DNA of 64,000 nt from Desulfuromonas sp. KJ2020 (GCF_024197615.1 NZ_JAKUKE010000003.1:103684-167683); one strand, 5' to 3'; counted from the first letter of the stretch, positions 7,957-17,151 are shown. The notes: generated from the sequence alone by a model not told the origin. Translations and numbers: made by a program.

Positions 7957-9231
7957 ATGTCTGAACAGTCGAGCAGTAGAGGTTGGACCGTTGTTTTGGC
8001 CGGGACCGGAATAAACCTGGCTCTGGGTATTCTTTATGCTTACAGCATGCTCAAGGGAGATATCGCCAAGCTGTTCGATGGCGCGGGCGACCCCTATGCG
8101 ACTGCCTGCCTGGCCTTTGCCCTGTCCATGATTATCGGCGGCAAGATGCAGGACAAAGTCGGTCCCCGCATGACTGCCATTGTCGGCGGTCTTCTGGTCG
8201 GCGCCGGCTTTCTGGTCTGCTCCCAGACTTCCAGCTACTGGGGCTGGATATTCGGTTTCGGCGTCCTGGCCGGCCTCGGCTTCGGTTTCGGCTATTCGGC
8301 CGCCACGCCTCCCGCCCTCAAGTGGTTCTCTTCGGCCAAAACGGGCCTGATCGCCGGTATCGTCGTTTCCGGTTTCGGCATCGCCCCGGTTTATCTGGCG
8401 CCTCTGAGCAAGTACCTGCTCGGCAGCTATGGTCTGCATAGCACCATGATGATCCTCGGTATCGCTTTCATCGTCATCGTCTGCGGTATGGCCCTGCTGG
8501 TTGCCAATCCGCCGGCTGGTTATGTCCCGGCTGGTTCTGCTCCCGCTGCCGCCGCCAAGAAGAGCGCCGCGGTGGAGAAGACCCCCGGCGAAATGCTGCG
8601 TGAAGGCCGCTTCTACACCCTGTGGCTGACCTACTTCATCGGTGCCGGCGCCGGCCTGATGGTCATCGGCAGCATCGCTGGCATTGCCAAGCAGAGCATG
8701 GGCGAGTTGGCCTTTATCGCCGTGGCCGTCATGGCTGTGGGTAATGCTGCCGGCCGCGTTGTCGCCGGCGTCCTTTCCGACAAAATCGGTCGTGCCACCA
8801 CCCTGACCATCATGCTGGTCTTCCAGGCCGTTCTCATGTTCGGTGCCATTTCGGTTGTTGGCAACACCAATTCGAGTGCTGTAATCGTCACCCTGCTGGC
8901 CACCTTCATCGGCTTCAACTACGGCACCAACCTGTCCCTTTTCCCCTCCTTCGCCAAGGATTACTGGGGCGTCAAGAATTACGGCATGAACTATGGCATT
9001 CTGTTTTCCGCCTGGGGTATCGGGGCCTTCGTCCTGGTCAAACTGTCGGCGGCTCTCAACGCCAAGTTCGGCGGCTTCACCACCTCTTTTATGGTCGCCG
9101 GGATCATGCTGCTGGTTGGCGCCATGATGTCTCTGTCGCTGCGCCCCAAAAAGGCCGAAGTGGCCGTCGAAGTGCCGGTTGCAGTTGGCGTCGAGGAAGA
9201 GGAACTGGCCTATCAGGAAGCTTCCAAGTAA
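7957..9231 (+). CDS. MFS transporter, OFA (oxalate/formate antiporter) family
   Basis: 424 residues counted from the ATG at 7957 (MSEQSSSRGW), with ribosome site GAGGAGAG. About 12 membrane segments are readable, and the OFA-type N-terminus (GTGINLALGILYAYSML) and the MFS loop GGKMQDKVGPR are present. The family moves small carboxylates such as oxalate, formate, pyruvate, lactate or acetate. The exact substrate cannot be read here. The sigma-54 promoter and repeats shared with the SatP acetate transporter gene at 12767 argue for a short-chain carboxylate. The upstream reading frame continues to 7606 without a stop. Confidence 0.85.
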   Translation: MSEQSSSRGWTVVLAGTGINLALGILYAYSMLKGDIAKLFDGAGDPYATACLAFALSMIIGGKMQDKVGPRMTAIVGGLLVGAGFLVCSQTSSYWGWIFGFGVLAGLGFGFGYSAATPPALKWFSSAKTGLIAGIVVSGFGIAPVYLAPLSKYLLGSYGLHSTMMILGIAFIVIVCGMALLVANPPAGYVPAGSAPAAAAKKSAAVEKTPGEMLREGRFYTLWLTYFIGAGAGLMVIGSIAGIAKQSMGELAFIAVAVMAVGNAAGRVVAGVLSDKIGRATTLTIMLVFQAVLMFGAISVVGNTNSSAVIVTLLATFIGFNYGTNLSLFPSFAKDYWGVKNYGMNYGILFSAWGIGAFVLVKLSAALNAKFGGFTTSFMVAGIMLLVGAMMSLSLRPKKAEVAVEVPVAVGVEEEELAYQEASK

Positions 9232-9251
9232 GTTCAGAGTTTGCTTCGCGA

Positions 9252-9290
9252 GCACAAAAAGCCCCGCCCATTCGGCGGGGTTTTTTGTGC
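9252..9290 (+). terminator. strong intrinsic terminator after the MFS gene
   Basis: A long hairpin whose core is GCCCCGCC / GGCGGGG with flanking A-tract/T-tract pairing (GCACAAAAA with TTTTTTGTGC). The symmetric A and T tracts mean it could also work on the minus strand. Confidence 0.88.
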
Positions 9291-9455
9291 TCTTTGCACG
9301 TATATCGCGTCGTGACACGATGACGATGGGTGAATCTGACCTCCTTTTTTCGGGTTGACAGAGGGAGGGCCGGGTGGGATAAGAGGGGTCGTAGGATTTT
9401 TGCCCTGCGTCGTCTATCGGCGGTTGTTTTTCACCCTCATTCAAATCGGGACGCC

Positions 9456-10778
9456 ATGACCGTATATACTTCCATTCTCGTTGAAATCGCTCTTCCGGTG
9501 CTGCTGATGCTGGGTGCCGAGCGCTTTGCCGTTACCTATTTTCTGCGAACCCCTGCCCAGGTGGCCTGGGTGCGTTCTCATACCTGGCTCCACCCCAATT
9601 CCATCAGCCGGGCCCGTTATCCCATGGGCTTTGTGTCCGCCACTTTTTTGCACATGGGCTACCCGAAGTTGAGTTTTCTGTTCTTCACCTTCTGGATGAT
9701 TACCGACATCACCGATGGTGATATTGCCCGCAAGTGTGACCTTCACACGGAGGAGGGGGAGACCATCGATCCCTTCTCCGATAAGCTCATGTACACGCCC
9801 ATGCTGGTTTATCTCTCCTGGCGGGGCTGGCTCAATCCTTACCTCGTTGGCTTCTTTCTGACCTTCGATATTGCCGGCCAACTCTCCCGCTATTTTATCA
9901 AGGTCAAGGCAGCCAACCTCTTCGGTAAGGCCAAGACCTTTCTGGTCGTGGTTCTGTTGATCGTCGTCGGCCTGGAATGGATCTACGGCCCCTTGCCGCT
10001 TTTGGGCCGATCCATTCAGCCGCTGATGGGCATGGTCGCCGCCCTGGCTTTCTGTTCCACCTTTTTCAAGCTTATCCCCAACTACTGGTATGCCAATATC
10101 CTCAGTATCCTCAACCTGGTGTGCGGCCTGGCCGGGTGCTGGGTGATCCTCGCCGGGCACCCGGCCGTCTATGCCCTGGGGCTGGTTTTTCTCGGGCAGT
10201 TTCTCGACCTTTTTGATGGCAGAGCGGCGGAGCGCTGGGGGTCAACCCCCCAGGGCGAGCTTTTTGACGATGTGGCCGATGGCACGAGTTTCGGACTGAC
10301 CGTCGGACTTATTGTCACGGCCTCGTTTGCCAAACTGTGGGTTGGGGCTCTGATCGGGGCCCTCTATGTTGGCGCTGTGGTTTACCGCCTGGTGCGTTTT
10401 GTGGTGGAGAAAAGAAAGGCCGGGATCGCCGGTGGGGTAGGAACTTTTGCGGGAATGCCTTCTCCGGCCGGTGCGTTGCTGGCGGGCACGACCTGCGTGC
10501 TGATTCCCAGTGATCTGGTGGCAGCCTTCATCGTGGTGGCGACCTCATTGCTGATGGTCTCGCGGGTGCCTTATCCCCACTTTGGCCGAACGGTGCTGCC
10601 CAAAATCCCCAAAATCGCCAAGGTGCTTTTTCTGGGGGTTTTCCTGTTTCTTCTTGCCCTGGGTGTACGCCGCGATCATTATACCGCCGCCCTGGTGGTT
10701 TGCATGATAGCCGCCGTGTCGTATCTGGTTTCGCCCCTGTTCTGGAAAAAATCCGATAGCCGCGACGCCCTGAGCTGA
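9456..10778 (+). CDS. tandem CDP-alcohol phosphatidyltransferase-family membrane protein
   Basis: 440 residues with roughly ten membrane segments. Two catalytic regions of the CDP-alcohol phosphotransferase family occur in one chain. The first fits the full DG-x2-AR-x8-G-x3-D-x3-D pattern (DGDIARKC, then EGETIDPFSD). The second (DGRAAERWG, then QGELFDDVAD) resembles phosphatidylserine synthases but has Glu in place of the motif Arg and is one residue shorter. Members transfer a phosphoalcohol from a CDP-linked donor during phospholipid synthesis. The product is unknown, and the second site may be degenerate. Start choice is uncertain: ATG 9456 has only a weak ribosome site, and a GTG at 9330 is in frame. 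Confidence 0.75.
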   Translation: MTVYTSILVEIALPVLLMLGAERFAVTYFLRTPAQVAWVRSHTWLHPNSISRARYPMGFVSATFLHMGYPKLSFLFFTFWMITDITDGDIARKCDLHTEEGETIDPFSDKLMYTPMLVYLSWRGWLNPYLVGFFLTFDIAGQLSRYFIKVKAANLFGKAKTFLVVVLLIVVGLEWIYGPLPLLGRSIQPLMGMVAALAFCSTFFKLIPNYWYANILSILNLVCGLAGCWVILAGHPAVYALGLVFLGQFLDLFDGRAAERWGSTPQGELFDDVADGTSFGLTVGLIVTASFAKLWVGALIGALYVGAVVYRLVRFVVEKRKAGIAGGVGTFAGMPSPAGALLAGTTCVLIPSDLVAAFIVVATSLLMVSRVPYPHFGRTVLPKIPKIAKVLFLGVFLFLLALGVRRDHYTAALVVCMIAAVSYLVSPLFWKKSDSRDALS

Positions 10779-10806
10779 AAAGCTCACAGCTCACGCTTTT
10801 AAAAGG

Positions 10807-11973
10807 TCAGACAGCGGGCGGGACATCCTCCATTTCGACCCAGAAGGTGCAGCCGCCGCCGGGCGTATCTTCGAGCCAGGCTTTACCGCCGTAGGCCTGG
10901 GCTACTTTCTGTACGATCGCGAGGCCCAGGCCAGAACCTTCGGTCTTCTGGGCATTTTCACCCCGGAAGAAAACCTCGAAAATTCTTTCACGCTCTATTT
11001 CTGAAATCCCTCTGCCATGGTCCCGCACAAAAAAGCGGACCCGGTGGCCCTGTGCTTCCCCCCCGATGTTGATACCTTCGGTAGTCTTACTCGCGTAGCG
11101 CAGGGCGTTGCCGATCAGATTGCTGAAAACCTGGGTAAGAAAGGTTTCGGGGACATGCAAGGAAGGGAGCTCGCCGATCGAAACCCGGGTGCCGGCATGG
11201 TCTGGTCGGCTTTTCAGTTCGGCCAGCACGGAGTTGACCACCTCTGCGGCGGAGACCGGCGATTTCGGTCGTTCCAGGCGACCCACAGTGGCCAGGCAGA
11301 GCAGGTCCTCCAGGAGCTTCAGCATTTTGGTGCCTGCTTTTTCAATCTCCCTGAGAATGTCTTCCGTCTGCTCATCCCATTGCTTTTCATGCTCGTTCTG
11401 CAGAAAATCGGCAAACCCGATGATGGCCGCCAGCGGCGTGCGCAGATCGTGGGAGATAGTATAGACAAATCGTTCCAACTCTCTGTGCGCGGTGTTTGTC
11501 TCCTCTTCAAGGTGCTTCGCCTTGCTGATGTCGCGGATGGCCGTGTGGTAAGTTTCGTCAGGCATCATTTTGCTGTTCATGGCAACGGGGACCGTGGAGC
11601 CGTCTTTTCTGGACAGATTCCGCTCGGTCAGCAGTACCTTGCCGGCTTTGAGCAGGTCATAACGCAGGGGGTTAGCCCTTCGTTCTTCGTCAGAAAAGAG
11701 GCAGGAGATATTCCTGCCGATGATTTCGTCCTTCTCGTATCCGGTCAGTGTCAAGGCGCTGGCGTTGGCCGCCGTAATGTTGCCCTGAGTGTCTCCCAAA
11801 AAGATAGCATCGGCCGCCAGCTCCATCAGGGAGCGGTAGCGGGCCTCCTGGGCTGCCAGTCTGGAATAGGCCGCCTGACTTTCACGCAACTCTTGCCGAA
11901 GCAGCTCAATCTCTGCCCGCATCTGGGCCATCTGCTGATTTGGGGTGTTGCCGGGTTCTCGGTCTGAGGGCAT
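10807..11973 (-). CDS. soluble PAS-domain sensor histidine kinase
   Basis: 388 residues without a membrane segment. The order is an N-terminal coiled coil (residues about 14-45), a PAS domain (about 48-165), a HisKA domain with the phospho-acceptor His in FVYTISHDLRTPLAA, and an ATPase domain with the N box (NLIGNALRYA), DHGRGI and GSGLGLAI. It should sense an intracellular signal and phosphorylate an unlinked regulator, since no response regulator gene is adjacent. AGAGAG precedes the start. Confidence 0.85.
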   Translation of the reverse strand: MPSDREPGNTPNQQMAQMRAEIELLRQELRESQAAYSRLAAQEARYRSLMELAADAIFLGDTQGNITAANASALTLTGYEKDEIIGRNISCLFSDEERRANPLRYDLLKAGKVLLTERNLSRKDGSTVPVAMNSKMMPDETYHTAIRDISKAKHLEEETNTAHRELERFVYTISHDLRTPLAAIIGFADFLQNEHEKQWDEQTEDILREIEKAGTKMLKLLEDLLCLATVGRLERPKSPVSAAEVVNSVLAELKSRPDHAGTRVSIGELPSLHVPETFLTQVFSNLIGNALRYASKTTEGINIGGEAQGHRVRFFVRDHGRGISEIERERIFEVFFRGENAQKTEGSGLGLAIVQKVAQAYGGKAWLEDTPGGGCTFWVEMEDVPPAV

Positions 11974-12158
11974 AAACAGCTCTCTGGGGATGGAGGGGTG
12001 TTTTGAAAGCCTTTAAAAGTCAATGCTTTAAGGGTTTAGTCCCGGTTTTTGACATGGATCGGTGAAACCTTAGCACAAAATACCAGGTGGAGGAACTCAG
12101 GAAATTCCTGAGGGTGAGAACTTTCACAAGGGAGGGGGCCGTCGTTCTTTAGGCTGAA

Positions 12159-12536
12159 TCAGGGGACAGTGGTGTCGACGTAATGGGCGTGGGGCGTGAC
12201 ATCTTTGAGAGCTTGGACAAAGGAGACCCCTAAAGGTTTCATCAGGAAGATGGTGAGAGTGCCCATGACGATGAGAGCCATGGTCCAGTTGAACATGGCC
12301 GTAAACCATTCCCAGTCCACTTCCGCCTGTTTTTTGCGTTTTTCTTCCTCTTTGTCCAGTTCCTCCTGGCTGCGTGCTGCTTTGCGCATGAGGCGGCCGG
12401 AGGTGAGGAAAATAACCGCGGAAATGACAAAGTGAGGCATGACCTCAATGGAGAGCTTGCCGGTGCCGAGCATGACACCGTAAAAGATCATGGAGCACAG
12501 GCCGAGCAGGGTAAGATGTTGGCTCAGTCGGGCGTT
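12159..12536 (-). CDS. small membrane protein of unknown function
   Basis: 125 residues from the GTG at 12536, which has a strong ribosome site (GAGGAGACCTT). An in-frame ATG at 12581 has none. Two hydrophobic segments come first, then a highly charged stretch (SQEELDKEEEKRKKQAE), then a third membrane segment. No family recognised. It lies 230 bp downstream of satP on the same strand and may be expressed with it. Confidence 0.6.
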   Translation of the reverse strand, partial: NARLSQHLTLLGLCSMIFYGVMLGTGKLSIEVMPHFVISAVIFLTSGRLMRKAARSQEELDKEEEKRKKQAEVDWEWFTAMFNWTMALIVMGTLTIFLMKPLGVSFVQALKDVTPHAHYVDTTVP

Positions 12537-12766
12537 CACAAGGTCTCCTCGGGTAGCGTCCGTCTCAAGTGGCGAAATCATTCGGGCGGACGTGCTGAGA
12601 ATCAGGGTGCGGTCAGGGTGGATTAAGCCCTGGCGAGAACTTTAAAACGATATTTTAAATTAACCGTCAGCAGGGCGGGTTGTCAAGGGAATGCTGAATG
12701 TGGGCCAAAAATACAGCCTTATGAAGATGAGGCCGTTGAGCGGGCTATATCGACGGCCGTAAAAAT

Positions 12767-13345
12767 TCAGCTCTTTGAGGTGCTGGCGAAGAACTGGCGC
12801 AAGGGGGGTGTCATGGCGGCATACAGGGCCATGGTGGCGACCAGCAGGCCAAAAGAACCGGCGAGAATCTGCAGAGCCGGACTGGCCAGGGAAATTGCCG
12901 CCGCCAGAGTCAGAATCATGCCGGCCATGCCGGCAAAGACCAACTTGAGTGGGCCTGGAACCTGGGCGTTGATCAGGAATACAAAAGAGAAAAGCCCCCA
13001 CATGGCGAGATAGGAGACGAGTTCGGCAGTTTTAGGCGCAGCCCCTGAATGGCCTTCGGGCAGAATGATCAGGGCAATCAGGGATATCCAGAATAGGCCA
13101 AAGGCTGTGCAGGTCACAGCGCAGAAGGTGTGCTGCCGCCGCCACTCCATGATGCCGACAAGAATCTGTCCGGCGCCGCCGTAAAACATGCAGGTCGCCA
13201 GAATTTGGCTGTTTACAGTGAAAAGCCCCGTAAGATGCAAACCAAAGAGCAGGGCCGTGAGTCCCAGACCCAAAAGGCCCAGAGGGGCGGAGCTGACAGT
13301 GACGGAGGATAGGGGAAGGATTGAAACCGTGGATTTGTTCATCAT
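12767..13345 (-). CDS. satP: acetate uptake transporter, SatP/YaaH (GPR1/FUN34) family
   Basis: 192 residues with six membrane segments. The N-terminal signature APLGLLGLGLTALLFGLH corresponds to the family NPAPLGL motif, and MFYGGAGQILVGIMEW is also characteristic. The family takes up acetate and, in E. coli, succinate with protons. It is transcribed from a sigma-54 promoter at 13508-13523 with two enhancer-like repeats upstream. The kinase/regulator pair encoded just beyond is the likely controller. The ribosome site is GGAGAAAG. Confidence 0.88.
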   Translation of the reverse strand: MMNKSTVSILPLSSVTVSSAPLGLLGLGLTALLFGLHLTGLFTVNSQILATCMFYGGAGQILVGIMEWRRQHTFCAVTCTAFGLFWISLIALIILPEGHSGAAPKTAELVSYLAMWGLFSFVFLINAQVPGPLKLVFAGMAGMILTLAAAISLASPALQILAGSFGLLVATMALYAAMTPPLRQFFASTSKS

Positions 13346-13507
13346 GGCAGAAACTTTCTCCGGGGTTTCAGGTCAACAGGATGACGGCCGCAGAGGCGGT
13401 GGCCTGTCGTCCGAAGGGTGAAAAGCGGGTGCGGGGGAGTTTCGACCCGTCCCTCAACGGTTCGAAGCCTCACCACGCACCGTCGGAAGCAACTGATCTT
13501 TTACTAG

Positions 13508-13523
13508 AGCAAAGGGCGTACCA
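13508..13523 (-). promoter_or_regulatory. sigma-54 (RpoN) promoter of satP
   Basis: Read on the minus strand, TGGTACGCCCTTTGCT fits TGGCACG-N4-TTGCW with one difference, and the GG/GC spacing is exact. It lies about 165 bp upstream of the satP start. The 13346-13796 stretch contains no gene; it holds this promoter and two enhancer-like repeats, with AT-rich DNA in between. Confidence 0.8.
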
Positions 13524-13611
13524 ACGCTTATTTACAAACTAATAAAATAAAAAATATAAAAAAAACAGGATGTTGCGAGGGTCTGGGCTTGGGCCGTAAG
13601 GATGCTTGTTT

Positions 13612-13627
13612 TTTGCGAATGTGCAAA
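13612..13627. promoter_or_regulatory. proximal enhancer-like inverted repeat TTTGC-N6-GCAAA upstream of satP
   Basis: TTTGC GAATGT GCAAA, inside a longer run of T (left) and A (right). Centred about 104 bp upstream of the satP sigma-54 promoter, nearly the same distance as the proximal copy at the MFS gene. Confidence 0.72.
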
Positions 13628-13742
13628 AAAGTAGGGGAGGTCACAGGGCCACGGCGGCCTTTTGTGGGAGAATCTTGTCTGATAGAGGGATGTGTTGTGT
13701 GATTTCAGTATGTTGAGAAGAGAATAAAAGATGAAAAAAATT

Positions 13743-13758
13743 TTTGCAGATGTGCAAA
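13743..13758. promoter_or_regulatory. distal enhancer-like inverted repeat TTTGC-N6-GCAAA upstream of satP
   Basis: TTTGC AGATGT GCAAA, here extended to the 6-bp arms TTTGCA/TGCAAA. It lies about 235 bp upstream of the satP sigma-54 promoter and just past the 3' end of the response-regulator gene. Confidence 0.7.
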
Positions 13759-13796
13759 GGGTCTGAGACAGCCCCTTGCATCACTGCAAGGGGCGA

Positions 13797-15182
13797 TCAG
13801 GAGAAATCCTCTCGACTGATTTCGTACTTTTTGAGTTTTCGATAGATAGTGGCCATGTTCATACCGGCTTCGCGGGCGGCGGCTTCGACGTTGCCGCCTG
13901 TTTTCTGCAGCAGACTTTTGAGGTAGCGGGTCTCGAAATCGGCCAGTGCCGATGAATAGTCGTTTTCGTTGTCCGAGGAAAGGTCTGGCTCCGCGGTTGT
14001 TTCTTTTCCCGTGTCGATGAACTGAGCCAGGGTGTCAAGCTGGATGACTTCTGCGGTTTCTATCGCCATAGAGGCTTCCAGTACGTTGCGCAGCTGGCGA
14101 ATATTGCCAGGCCAGGAAAACTGGCAGGCCGCCTGGAGTGCTTCACTGGAGAGCCCCTTGATCTGGGTGCCGAATTTCTCGTTCTGCTGCTTGATGAAGT
14201 GGGTCACGAGCAGAGGGATGTCCCCGCGGCGCTCCCGCAGGGGAGGGAGCCTGAGATTCACCACGTTGAGACGGTAGTAGAGATCTTCGCGAAAGGTGCC
14301 CTTTTCGACGTCGGCAAGCAGGTCGGCGTTGGTGGCCGACAGGATGCGAACGTTCACTTTGGTGGGGCGGGTATCGCCGATGCGATGAAATTCCTGCTCC
14401 TGCAGAAACCGCAGCAGGGTTTTCTGTACGTTCATCGGCAGGTTGCCGACTTCGTCGAGGAAGAGGGTGCCGCCATCCGCCGCTTCCAGCAGCCCCTGTC
14501 TGTTCTCCGTCGCCCCTGTGAAGGCGCCTTTTTTGTAGCCGAAGAGTTCGCTTTCGAGCAGGGACTCGGGCAAGGCGCCACAGTTGATGGCGAGAAAACG
14601 TTTATCGCGGCGCGGGCTGTTGTAGTGAATGGCCTGGGCGATCAATTCCTTGCCGGTACCCGACTCGCCGGTGATGAGCACGGAGGTATCGCGGATGGCG
14701 ATCTTTGCCACCGTCTCCATGAGAGGGCGCAGGCCGGTGGTGGCGCCGATGATGTTGTCGAAGCGGAACTTGCCCACCAGTTCCTGGCGCAGTTCCTGGT
14801 TTTCTTCGAGAAGTTCGGTCTGCTTGAGGGCGTTTTTGACTCGGTAGAGGAGTTCCTCGGGCTCAAAAGGTTTGGTCAGGATATCGTAGGCCCCCCGCCG
14901 CAGCGCCTGGATAGACATCTCCACGGTGGCGAAGGCCGTAATCATAATGACGGGCATGCCGGGGCATTTTTCCTTGATGCGCTGTAGCACTTCAAGGCCA
15001 TCCATGCCCGGCATTTTGACGTCGCTGATGACCAGGTCCCAATCGGAGCCCTTGAATTCTTCTACCGCTTCAAAAGAGCGCGTATAGGCTTTGGCCGCGT
15101 AGCCGTTGTCAGTCAGGATCGCCTCCATCATCCGACAGAGGCCCTCTTCGTTGTCAATGAGCATGATGCGTTTAGAAGCCAT
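13797..15182 (-). CDS. NtrC-family sigma-54-dependent response regulator
   Basis: 461 residues. The receiver domain has its phospho-acceptor at Asp54 (LVISDVKMPGMDG). The AAA+ domain carries Walker A (GESGTGKE), the sigma-54 contact loop GAFTGA and Walker B (GGTLFLDEVG). The C-terminal Fis-type helix-turn-helix is AAAREAGMNMATIYRKLKKY. Such proteins bind upstream repeats and use ATP to open sigma-54 promoters. The gene overlaps the kinase gene by 11 bp, so the two form a pair. Sigma-54 promoters with shared repeats at satP and at the MFS gene are the probable targets. Confidence 0.93.
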   Translation of the reverse strand: MASKRIMLIDNEEGLCRMMEAILTDNGYAAKAYTRSFEAVEEFKGSDWDLVISDVKMPGMDGLEVLQRIKEKCPGMPVIMITAFATVEMSIQALRRGAYDILTKPFEPEELLYRVKNALKQTELLEENQELRQELVGKFRFDNIIGATTGLRPLMETVAKIAIRDTSVLITGESGTGKELIAQAIHYNSPRRDKRFLAINCGALPESLLESELFGYKKGAFTGATENRQGLLEAADGGTLFLDEVGNLPMNVQKTLLRFLQEQEFHRIGDTRPTKVNVRILSATNADLLADVEKGTFREDLYYRLNVVNLRLPPLRERRGDIPLLVTHFIKQQNEKFGTQIKGLSSEALQAACQFSWPGNIRQLRNVLEASMAIETAEVIQLDTLAQFIDTGKETTAEPDLSSDNENDYSSALADFETRYLKSLLQKTGGNVEAAAREAGMNMATIYRKLKKYEISREDFS

Positions 15183-17151
15183 AGGAGTTTTCCTCTTGGG
15201 TCACGGGCAGCAGGACAGTGACGGTGGTTCCTTCGCCAACCGTGCTTTCAAGGGTGATCTTGCCATGGTGCTGCTCGATGATCTGCTTGGTGATGGCGAG
15301 GCCAAGGCCTGTGCCGCGTGCCTTTGTGGTAAAGAACGGTTCAAAGATCTTCTCCACATTTTCGGGGGGGATGCCGCAGCCATTGTCACGGAAGGAGAGG
15401 TGAAGATAGCCGTCATCCCCCATCCGGGTGCCGACGACCAACTGTCCGCCTTCGGCCATGGCCGGGCCAGCATTGAGGATGAGATTGATGGCTACCTGCC
15501 GCATCTGATCGCCGTCGACAGGTATGCGGGGTAGATCCCTGGCAAAATCGCGGACGACGGAAACATGGTGCATGTCCGTGTGATTGGCGGCAAAATCGGT
15601 GATCTGGGTGAGCAGGTCGTTGATGTCCGTCTCTTCCAGGGTCGGTTTGGGCGTTCGGGCGTAGCTCAGCAGATCCTGGACGATCTTTTTACAGCGCTTG
15701 CTCTCCCGTTTGATCTCGTGGATGTATTTGTAATTGGGATCTTCCGGTGGGATCTTGCCTTCCATGTAGCTGGCATAACCCAGAATGACGCCCAAAGGGT
15801 TGTTGATTTCGTGAGCGACGCCGGAAGAGAGGATTCCCAGGGAGGCCATTTTGCCCTGCTGGGCCAAGGCGGCCTCCATTTCCTGATTACGTTTGATGAT
15901 ACCGGTCATGCGGTTGAAGGTGGTGGCCAGTTCTCCCAGTTCGTCCCGGGTCTCCACCTGCATCTGCACATCGAGTCGGCCCTGCTTGACCTGACGGATG
16001 ACCTCGATCATGTGGTTGATGGGCTCCGTCAGGATTTTGGAGGCTAGAAAAATCAGGATGACCGCCGCTATGCCCACGAAAAGAGGCAGCAGCAGCATGG
16101 CGGTAACGATGCGCCATTTGATGAGATTGGCCTCCTGATAGAACTCGTCTTCGTAGGAGCCAACGCCGACAATCCAGTCCCAGGGAGCAAAGTAGACGTA
16201 ACGCACAATTTTCATGCGCGGGCTGGCCTCTCCCGGGTTCAGCCAGGGATAGCGGATCCAGCCGTTTTTCTTTTCGATCATCTCCTGCAGAAAATGATTC
16301 CCTTCCGAATCAACGGCATCGTAATGGTTCTGCCCCTCCGCCTCGGGGTGTACGGTGAATTCACCTTCACTGTCCATGCAGAAGATATAGCCGGTTTTGC
16401 CGACCTTCTTGCTTTTGAGTTTGTCTTTAAGCTCTTCGAGGGAGCGGGTTTCAAACGCCAGATCTTCGTAGGTTTCGTCGAGATAGCTGCTGACGGCGAT
16501 GATCCAGTCCCACTCCCGAAAATAACGGTAGGCGGCGATTTTGCGACGGGGAGCCGTGTCGCCAAGGATTTCGTTGCGCCAGGGGTAGGTGATGAACTGA
16601 ACTTCGTCCGTTTTTGAGCGGAGGGCGTTTTCCGTCATCTCGCGAATGAAATAGCGGCCGCATTCGTCCTTTTCATCGATGATGTTTTCCCCTTCCCGGG
16701 CCACATGAACCTTGAGCTCTCCCGCCGTGGTAATGGCGTAGATATAGCCCGTTTCTCCCACGGCCGTTTTTTTCAAGGCCGTCTTGGCTTCCGCCTTGGC
16801 CTGCTCCAAAGTGAGACTGCCACTCCGATACTGCTGATGCTGGGCTTCAACGAGGTTGTAGGCAAAGTTGGCGAGCACACCCATGTCTTCGGTGAAGGAC
16901 TTGCGTTTATCCTGCTTGTAGACCTGGAACTGCTGGTAGTGGGAGTTGAGCAGGTCGAGTGTAAAGCCCGCCATATGGTCGAGGTCATCCATACTCGTCT
17001 GGGTGATGCCGCGATAGGCCTGCTTGGTCGCGGTCACACCGATGAGCGCCCCCACGATAAAAATCGGGATGAGGACCACCGGCAGCACGATCACCAGCAT
17101 TTTCGGGCGAAGCCTGAGGTTTTTGACAAAACCGAAAAGGTACTTGCTCAT
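15172..17151 (-). CDS. membrane histidine kinase with tandem Cache domains
   Basis: 659 residues from ATG 17151; a GTG at 17160 is also possible and neither has a clear ribosome site. The order is a membrane helix (about 20-42), a periplasmic region with two Cache-like repeats (each with GETGYIY or GKTGYIF), a second helix (about 345-370), HAMP, HisKA with His in SSGVAHEINNPLGV, and an ATPase domain (NLILNAG, DNGCGIP, GTGLGLAI). Double-Cache kinases of this type commonly sense small carboxylates, which fits satP next door. It phosphorylates, by inference, the overlapping response regulator. Confidence 0.92.
   Translation of the reverse strand: MSKYLFGFVKNLRLRPKMLVIVLPVVLIPIFIVGALIGVTATKQAYRGITQTSMDDLDHMAGFTLDLLNSHYQQFQVYKQDKRKSFTEDMGVLANFAYNLVEAQHQQYRSGSLTLEQAKAEAKTALKKTAVGETGYIYAITTAGELKVHVAREGENIIDEKDECGRYFIREMTENALRSKTDEVQFITYPWRNEILGDTAPRRKIAAYRYFREWDWIIAVSSYLDETYEDLAFETRSLEELKDKLKSKKVGKTGYIFCMDSEGEFTVHPEAEGQNHYDAVDSEGNHFLQEMIEKKNGWIRYPWLNPGEASPRMKIVRYVYFAPWDWIVGVGSYEDEFYQEANLIKWRIVTAMLLLPLFVGIAAVILIFLASKILTEPINHMIEVIRQVKQGRLDVQMQVETRDELGELATTFNRMTGIIKRNQEMEAALAQQGKMASLGILSSGVAHEINNPLGVILGYASYMEGKIPPEDPNYKYIHEIKRESKRCKKIVQDLLSYARTPKPTLEETDINDLLTQITDFAANHTDMHHVSVVRDFARDLPRIPVDGDQMRQVAINLILNAGPAMAEGGQLVVGTRMGDDGYLHLSFRDNGCGIPPENVEKIFEPFFTTKARGTGLGLAITKQIIEQHHGKITLESTVGEGTTVTVLLPVTQEENSYGF

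Noticed and set aside
7933-9444. 503-residue open frame on the minus strand
   Set aside because: Antisense to the MFS gene. Its composition is Gly/Gln/His/Asp-rich with no family motif, while the plus strand encodes a clear transporter.
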